Source of the DNA: Cavia porcellus
Lineage: Eukaryota > Chordata > Mammalia > Rodentia > Caviidae
NCBI RefSeq assembly: GCF_034190915.1
Contig: NW_026947486.1
Span: 77,170,044 to 77,234,043, forward strand
Direction of reading: 5' to 3'
Length of the DNA: 64,000 nucleotides
Below the pieces are notes generated by a model that saw only the letters and a program-made list of their open reading frames with translations, had not been told where the DNA came from and did no database searches. Shown piece by piece: positions 56,561 through 64,000 of this stretch (its first letter is position 1; each line of letters starts with the position of its first letter). The translations under genes and the position numbers were made by a program.

Positions 56561-58860
56561 CAAGATGTAGCAATCAAATATTATTGTATACACTATATGA
56601 TTGTCATTACTAGGCTGGTATGATTATGGTGGATATATATTAGTAAGGGAAAAGTGAAAGTTGCAACTAGAATATTTTGCCAGTGATTATCAAGGTAAAA
56701 TACTAAAAGTAATTACTATCAGAAATAATATAAAAAGCATGTTTTATGCTTATTATTTTTGTTTTCATTATTATTTATATCACTATTATTATTACTAAAT
56801 TATGAAAGCTCTAGTGAGAATCCATCATGAAACAGAAATGGAATATATGTATGGCATTTGTAAATTAAAATAAAAATATAAAAGAACATTTTAACCACTT
56901 GAGATGGAGACTATGAATAGAAAAAAAAACACCCTTCTCTACTTTTGTGGACCTAGGGCCCTACAGTTTGAATTTGCAATTAGCCCAGAAAATTGTACAT
57001 CTGACCCTAGCTTCCCAGAAGGTGGCAATTTAGGTTTGGAATAATGCCTCAGGGGAATGTGTGATGCAATGTGTAATAAGATCTTCTAAAAGTTTTCATT
57101 AATTTGGATTGGCACTAATTAACATTGTTATGTGTTATCTGTGTGGAAGCATTTAGCATCATTATCTATTGCTGCTGATTTTGGGGAAAAAAGGTGCAAT
57201 GGAAGTATATTGCTGAAAGCAAGGAAGCAACCTTCATGTGATTAACAAAGATTTTTAATATACAACTCACTAAGCAATGCTTGTTTGACAGCATTGAGCC
57301 TAGCACCAAAACAGTTCTCAAATATCTTCAGAATTCATGCAGCAAACATTTAGTTTCATGATTCTTGGGTACCTTCAGCATCCTTTCCCTGACTATTCTC
57401 AATTGTGGCGAAATGGAAGATGTAGATTCAATACTTTTTCCTTATTTCTATCATCATTATTAGTGATTTTGTATTATGTATAGTTGAAAATTTAACAGCA
57501 TTTTATATCAAATCTCAGTCTTTTTCTCAAGGACCTAAGAAAGAGGCTCAATATTCTTAAGACTGGAAAGATTTGCTTAGGTCCCAAAACTCAGTGAAAC
57601 ATAATATTTGTTTTCTAGCCTTAAACTGGAAAGTTCCACTATGATCACAATCTTTTCTTGCTTGACTGAAGCACCAACATTTTGAGTGGAGATAGTATAA
57701 GCATTAATTTGGATCTTGACTGCTAGCATCAGCCTTTCTTTATTTAGAGGCCATGTATTTGTTTCACTTCATCAGTAGTCCCTCTAGAATGGAAAAGATA
57801 AGAGTATAAAAATACCATTTCTCCATCATGTGTCTCAGAACTACTTTATTATGCAGTTAGTAGCTTGGCAAGCAATGTGTTCAGTGACTTCCCAGATTCT
57901 CTGTACACACATTCCTTATTTCTTGATTTTCTATAAAGACATTACTTGCCACAACTTGAGAGCAAAACATTATTGGATAGAAAGTATTTAGTGTCTCTGA
58001 GGAGTGTCTTTTCTTGTCTCACTTGAGTTATCAGAGAATAGCCCTGTATCTCAAAAATCCGACCCTTCATAAGGAGAACAGTAGTGGAAGGCAAAGCTAT
58101 AAACTGTTCTCTGCATCAGTATGCAATGCATAGATGTAGGCAATGTTGTGTGTCTTACTTTTGGGATCTTTGATCTCAGTCCCTTTCCAACTGAAGGCTC
58201 ATGACTTTCTTGTGCTTTGGGATAAATAAATGGAGCCATAGCACTAGACAAAAAGAATTCAATAAGAATACAAATGCAATTTTCTGTTTCCTCCTATTTT
58301 TTTTTAATCTTAGTTCAGGTAATTTTGCCTCCATCTTGTCCTTCAGACATTTCTGTACTAATAAGTTATCAAGAACTGAAGAGATGATGATCCTACCTTG
58401 TTTTTATGTAAACTACATCAATATGGCTGAAGCTCTACTATTAGTGATTAGATTTCCTTTGGTGTTGCCTGACAGTTTAGATCTTTGAATACTGCACTTC
58501 AAAAATCTCTGTGGTTTTACTGTTGTGCGCTTGTTGGGAAACTCTTTTGCCCACTGCCATCACTGTGTCAGCAGTTTGATTTTAACATATGGATGTCACT
58601 GTACTTTCTTGGAGCTTATGTTTGTTTTGTTTGGTAAGATACATTCTTTTAACTTGACAATCATTCCCTCAGAGGATGCATCATTCATAAGTATATTATT
58701 TTTGTTAAGCTCTGTTGTAGACAAGGGTTGTAAGGAGACTTTTAGAATCAGGACACAGAATTTATAACATTATTTTATGAGTCACCCAGAATTAAACACC
58801 AGAAAGTGTAGGAAGTTTGTGCACAACACAAAAGACACAGAATATTCAGCCAAGAGCATG
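56561..58860. other. Anonymous intergenic sequence
   Basis: No recognised repeat, RNA gene or coding similarity. The short open frames at 58201-58488 and 58525-58767 carry no familiar motif. Confidence 0.5.
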
Positions 58861-59560
58861 GATACCACAGCATTGTCGGTATGAGTACAGATGAAAACCT
58901 AGAGCCCATGACAATGCCTGCCATGAGTCCAACTGAAGGTGTAGAGCCCATGACAAGCCCTCATGTTAGTCTATTTTACAGATCTGTGCTGGGAAGGCCC
59001 AAAGGTCAGCGGTGGAAGCCAGAAAGTCTATGCCAGCAGGGTGAAGGAGCTGTGCTGGTACATTGAGGGTTCTATATTGGAGCTGAGAAATCATGCTTAA
59101 AACAAAGACTAGAGCTGCCCTGAAAAGCACCACAGTAATCATCAGTGACACGGAGGTCCCAAACTCCTCTGATGATAAGAGCAGTGGAATACAACCCAGA
59201 AAGCCAGCATGACAAGTTTGTTCTGGAGATTAAATGGCACATGTCTTCCTGTCTTGAACTAGGAAGTGATGCTTGATGTAAGGAGCAGAGTTCGAACCAC
59301 AGCCACTCTCACGAACTAGGTCCTGAGCTCCTCTGATGACAATGATTGAACTCATACGGGGGAAACTAGTCATGAGGAGCTCTTCCAGGAGAACCAACAG
59401 CTCAATAGCAACACTGAGAGAAACCCACAATGCCTTGCTGTTCTTCTCCGAGTCTTTATTTATGCTGGGAACTTTCCTCAGCTGGGTTATCTATGATCAG
59501 CAGTATGCTGATTTTATTTTGCTGTTGTTAAATTGACCACCAGTTTTTAATCCATAACAA
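58861..59560 (+). pseudogene. Possible decayed retrocopy or exon-like segment, parent unknown
   Basis: The G+C content and codon texture change here. An open stretch from ATG 58881 gives MSTDENLEPMTMPAMSPTEG.. and its internal phrase 'gtagagcccatgacaa' is a near repeat of 'ctagagcccatgacaa' 39 bases earlier. A later frame at 59336-59536 contains a hydrophobic run (LFMLGTFLSWVIYDQQYADFILLLLN) like a membrane segment. Frames are broken and I recognise no family. The block could be chance. Confidence 0.25.
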
Positions 59561-61340
59561 TCTCTTAAGTGCTAGTTCTGAGGCAGAACAAGACAGGAAG
59601 CAACACAAGGAGTGTAATAAAAAAGTCTTTGCACTCTGGCCATTTGAACTTGTTGGGCATAAGGACACCACAAATTTTCACTGTGGAATTACCTATGGAA
59701 GAAATAAAGATGAAAATAAGAATGTGCGGAAGGCAAAGGGAAGGAAATTTGCAACTTTTGACATAGAAGAGTTAATGCTCTAGTTACAAATATTTTTGTC
59801 AGTTGAAAATCAACAGAAAGAAATAATAAATACCTTAATCAAAAGGAAAAGATTTGTCATAAAGAGTTATCTGATGGAATGCAAGGGGATGAGTGATGCT
59901 GATATTGTAAATAAATTCTTGTCATGTCTCACATATATTTCTATTTTATAAATTTGCTTTATTCTCTGACAAAAGGTTTTCCTGACTTTTAAGATGATGA
60001 AACAAAAATATGATTGATTGAAAAGCAAATATGCATTCAATCATTTAGCTCTCTATTTAAAAATCTTCAGTAGGTTCGCATTTTACTTAAAGACCTTTAC
60101 ATGTTCTACAAACCCCTGAATATTCTTTGATACCCACCTACCTCTCTAATCTCATTTTCTGTGACTATTTTTATTCCTCTATCTTTGTAAGTTAACTTCT
60201 GATTTTCGGCTTTTATATTTTCCATGTGACTTGATCTTTCTAAAAATATACTACTTATGAATATATATCTTCATTGTCTAACATCTTTGTGAAATACAGG
60301 AGAGTAAAGGTGGCCTGTCTTTTTCACTTTTGTAGCTTAGTAATTACAATTATTTTTAGTACATACCAAGAATTCAATAAAAATTTGCTAAATCAATTTT
60401 AAAATAGCATAATGATTTAACACTGAGAGCTACATATCAGGAGAGTGACCTGGCATTAAGGAGAAAAAGTGTATATAATAAACAAATTATAGTGGCTCAT
60501 GATTTTTTATTATTTATACTTTAGCATTGTTCAAAAGTTGTGTTAACTTGCTTACTCCTCTCAACAACATCACGAACTGTATGATTTTAGGATCACAATC
60601 TTAAATTTGGAGAAAATACAGCATGAAAATATTGAGTAGCTTGTTCAAGGTAAAACAGCTAGTAAAAAGAAAAGACAGGATTTAAGATTCGTATCCACAT
60701 AGTCTGATTCCACATATACCACATTTATTAACTATTTGTGCTGTCTTTTTTCTTTGTACAGTAACACAAGTAGCAAAGTAGAACTTGATCCTGAACACAT
60801 TCTCTTTTATATGTTCTCTAGCTAGAGCTACCTTTAAAGATTGAGTGTGTCCTAACTTAAAGGTTGGAATAAATAAGCACACCTAAAGGAAACAGTGTGT
60901 GAGTGGTAGGAGCTGAATTTCTCTCAACACAGGTAAACAAAGCTCCAAAAAAGAAATCATCAACTTTAGGAAAAACAAGTGAACTTAATGGAAAAAATGT
61001 GAAGCTAGATTTCATTTTACCATCTGTAATTGATGTTTTTTATAGAGTAAAGCAGACAGTGCTTGCACTCAAAGTTACACTGGGGAGGGGTACATTCCAT
61101 AACTTATCTCAAAATAGGGCAAGATTAAATTTCCACACATTTATAGGCCTTTATCTATCCTATGGACCATCTCTTTTAATATTTGTAAAAGAAAGTTGGT
61201 GTTATGAAGGCGCTACCACCTAACATTTAAGCATAATTATTGAAATTGTTTTGTCATGCAACAAATTTCAGACCACAAAATGATAAGAAAACATCCTGTC
61301 TTAGAGGCAGATTGAAGATATACAGGACCATCCTTTAATG
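59561..61340. other. Anonymous AT-rich intergenic sequence
   Basis: Nothing recognised. The open frame at 60903-61223 has no known motif. Confidence 0.5.
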
Positions 61341-61348
61341 AGAAATTA

Positions 61349-61509
61349 GGGTGGGGTGTGGCGGCACATGCCTATAATCCCAGCACTTGGGAGCCTGAGG
61401 TCTGAGGATTACCTCTAGTTCAAGGTCAGCCTGAGCTACGCGATGAGTTCAAATCCAGATTTAACTGCGTATCTCAACTTTTCTCAAAAGATCTAGCTAA
61501 CTAACTAAA
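61349..61509 (+). mobile_element. B1-like SINE, diverged
   Basis: It has ggtggggtgtggcggcacat, 'cctataatcccagcacttggga', 'ctagttcaaggtcagcctgagctac' and an A-rich tail. AGAAATTA at 61341-61348 and 61510-61517 is a plausible duplication. Confidence 0.82.
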
Positions 61510-62039
61510 AGAAATTAAATTGTAAATCAACATGTGAAAGGTTGAATACTATTTTTAACTGTATGTTGTTTGCCACAAGATGGCAGCTAAACAACTCATT
61601 TTAATAAAGCAAAGGAAGATTGGTGTTATTCTGCAGAAATCATATCTTTCTTTAATGAAGTACAAATTGAAATTTAGAATTTGCCAATAATAATATATAC
61701 AATTTTAAAGCCATGCAATATAAGAACTTGGTGTCAAATTTATAACTACCAAGATTTTTCTATGTATATAGAACTTCAATGCTATTGGAAGGAGGCTTTG
61801 ATTATGAGATGAGGAGAGCCTCAGATAAGGCTTAAGTACAGTTAAACAGTTTAAGCACCAACTATGTAAAGCTATGTAAAGTTGTGACAGTGTCTTAGGT
61901 AACAGTGAAAATGTATGGCTTTGGTAAGGAAGCAGGTTACATTACAGCTAATTGATCATTCCAGCAGCAATACTATACCTTTTTCTTTCATCAGTGGTTC
62001 AGAAAACCATATTAAGAAATCCAAATTATCAGAGGGAAA

Positions 62040-62430
62040 TCATTCTAGAAATTTCAGTCAGATTTATTTCACTTAACGTTGTGGTCTCAAGTTTGGTCCA
62101 TTTTCTAAAAAAAGATTCAAGTTCACCCTTCTTTATGGTAGAGTAGTAAACTGTCTTGTGTAAACACACATTTAAATATCACATGGTTTCTCTTATATGG
62201 AAATCCAAATTACAAATAAAGAGGAAAATAAAAGGCAGATAATAAGAAGTAGAGAGATAGATCTTTCTTGAAGGGGGAAGTGGATGAAGAGATGGAAGGA
62301 AAGGAGATGGAGCAGAGGGAAAGGAAATTAGAAACTGAATTAATATGTGCTATGCACATGAATCAACTCCCCACAAGGAATGTAAACATTATGGATTGAA
62401 AACACGAACTAATAAAAAAGAAATGTCTGT
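62040..62430 (+). mobile_element. Old L1 3' end with a possibly inverted 5' part
   Basis: 62040-62160 reads like the reverse complement of an L1 ORF2 C-terminus ('tttatttcacttaacgttgtggtctcaag.ttggtccattt'). 62165-62430 reads in the plus direction as the 3' UTR type seen at 560-960, ending near AATAAAAAAG. The layout fits a 5' inversion; no clean duplication was found. Confidence 0.5.
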
Positions 62431-62439
62431 CAGGCACAA

Positions 62440-63655
62440 AGTATTTCTATTTTAAGTTTAACCTCTTACATGAAGTCTTTCTTTCCCCTTGAATTCCTTT
62501 CAGAACTACTATCCAAATGACTTGAATATTGAGTCATGCTTGAACCTATAGTGTAATTTGTGCTTACTGTGTTTATTTTTTAAACTAAGTTATAAAAATG
62601 AGGATTATATTTTACCTTTTTAGCAAAGATGCAGCTCACATAGTACATGCTCAGTTATAAAAAAGTTATGGTTGCATGGACAATATAGCACAGCATTTAA
62701 ATGCATGGACACTGAAGCTACAATGCTTTGAATTATATTCCATCTCAGTTTAAAGTTATGTAGACATTTAAATTCTTGGAGCCCTAATTTTCTGATATAT
62801 AAAATGAATAACAACTAATGTATATCAAATAATTAAAATTGAATCTTGTGTGACATTCATTATTGTTTGTATGTAAAAATGAGTTTTATATTCAAAGGGC
62901 TACCAATATGAGGGACCTGGGTTACTTTATGGGTTGCCTTCTGCAATGCTTCCTGGTAGATTGATTTAACCTAGTATTGATATTCCTGAGATGCACTCTG
63001 GCCATGATACTGATGAATGATGTGTTCTTAAAGAGAAAGAAGAATTTTAGTCCTAGGTAGCTGAATGTCTTACAGCTCATTTTCTATAAAGGGTAGTTGC
63101 TCATAATTCTTCCTGAAAGGAAGTTTTCTATTGGGAATTATAAAATTTGTGCATCATCTTCTGTTGATATGGAGACCCCTGCTTTCTCCGGATTAAGTCT
63201 GCTGTGTGATAGTGAGATCAGCTCTGCTGAAATGTTATTTTACTGTTGTCTCCTGGAGTATACCTTTTCCCAAATACATTATGGAAAAAGGAAGAAGGAA
63301 TGGTAGCACAAGATTTAAGAACATGCCATATCCAAATATGCCAAGTCATTCTGTTTATTTTTTCAAACAGAAAATACTTGTGGAACTGTAGCTGCAGGAG
63401 GGGTGATTTGGCTTGTGTTTTCTTACATGCAGTAAGCCATAAACATTCTTTAGTGAGATCCCTCACGTACCAGTGTCAGAAAATAGCCTTGGTCAGCAGA
63501 CTGATAACTGGCAATGCAATAAATCTGAGCAAACAAATTCTGAAGTAACTCATCTTCCAAATCTCTTCCTCATATATTATATCTCTTAGTAACCTAGAAG
63601 TTATTACCTTAGACCAGATTCCCATACGTCTTATATTTCCTTCACTAATGTACTT
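62440..63655. other. Anonymous intergenic sequence
   Basis: No recognised repeat or gene. Overlapping open frames at 63097-63548 on both strands show no family signature. Confidence 0.5.
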
Positions 63656-63659
63656 GTTC

Positions 63660-63850
63660 TTTGTCTAAAAATTATAAAAGGAGCAAGCTTTAGTTATTTC
63701 TTTTGACTTCAGTCTGTAGTGATGATCCCCATATATGTGTAAAAATAATAAAAGTTTCATATTTTCTCTTCTTAATCAAATCTTGAATTAGTGAGTTTCT
63801 AGATCCAGCCAAAGATCCCACACAAGTATTGTGTGTATATGGGTAGGGGC
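63660..63850 (+). mobile_element. Possible LTR 3' segment (weak)
   Basis: A TATAAAAGG box at 63674-63682 is followed ~70 bp later by AATAAAAG at ~63748, then T/C-rich sequence and 'gtgagtttctagatccagcc'. This spacing resembles the promoter and poly(A) region of an LTR. No termini, duplication or internal retroviral sequence is seen. Confidence 0.25.
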
Positions 63851-64000
63851 ATTTTTGTCTCCACTACAGTAGCAATGCGAGGTTAATATTCATTGACATT
63901 TATTATACATTAAGCCTTATAGTAGATACTTTCATATATGGTATCACATATATCATCACTATTATTAGTCAAATTTTACAGCTAAGGAAGTGACACTCAT

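Noticed and set aside
60903..61223. Possible small protein of 106 codons
   Set aside because: No recognisable domain, codon pattern or gene context; similar chance frames occur throughout the AT-rich region.
63660..63850. Confident endogenous retrovirus LTR
   Set aside because: Only a TATA-like box and AATAAA with plausible spacing are visible. There are no termini, no duplication and no gag/pol similarity anywhere nearby; kept only as a weak feature.

Overview
The window is mammalian nuclear DNA, most likely from a rodent. The evidence is 7SL-type B1 SINEs (1360-1510, 16115-16304, 61349-61509), ID-like tRNA-Ala SINEs (1710, 25204, 30596), DNA-transposon remnants resembling the rodent URR1 hAT family, and L1 elements with tandem monomers in the 5' UTR. 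The ID and B1 versions do not look like mouse or rat; I cannot name the family or species. I see no intact cellular gene. The only recognisable gene is a full-length processed pseudogene of CSNK1A1 (19306-23245). Everything else is transposon-derived or anonymous intergenic DNA. Element boundaries without a quoted duplication are approximate, since no alignment could be run.

Layout. 1-2900: hAT end, old L1 pieces, one B1 and one ID. 3000-5110: purine-rich tandem array in which the last ~150 bp of an L1 3' UTR recurs five times between GAA/GGA tracts. 5950-27129: a Russian-doll nest. An old plus-strand L1 (C) carries a 156-bp L1 tail (7687-7842) and was later split by a full-length L1 (A, 11396-26969, 15-bp target-site duplication). 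L1 A was itself split by L1 B (14021-18842, with a B1 inside), by the CSNK1A1 retrocopy (17-bp duplication) and by an ID SINE. 27130-30580: an old minus-strand L1 split by a 2.2-kb internally deleted L1 (D) that may carry a 3' transduction. 33291-36745: internally deleted minus-strand L1 (E). 37000-42251: old plus-strand L1 (G) with a URR1-like element, then an L1 tail (H). 42252-48845: near-full-length minus-strand L1 (I). 48862-56100: older minus-strand L1 (J) split by a third internally deleted L1 (F, 50757-53766), which contains a short inverted (twin-primed) L1 insertion with a perfect 16-bp duplication. 56.1-64 kb: mostly anonymous sequence with old L1 scraps, one B1, a possible decayed retrocopy and a weak LTR-like segment.

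How the parts relate: the window records successive L1 activity. L1 machinery explains the L1s, the SINEs and the CSNK1A1 copy, and the duplications give a relative order of events. Three points look least routine. The L1s carry at least four visibly different ~172-189-bp promoter monomers at the 5' end and diverged ~140-195-bp modules in the 3' UTR. Three internally deleted L1s keep both ends and have duplication-like flanks. L1 A and the L1 B nested in it share the same altered RT catalytic motif (FSHD in place of FADD).
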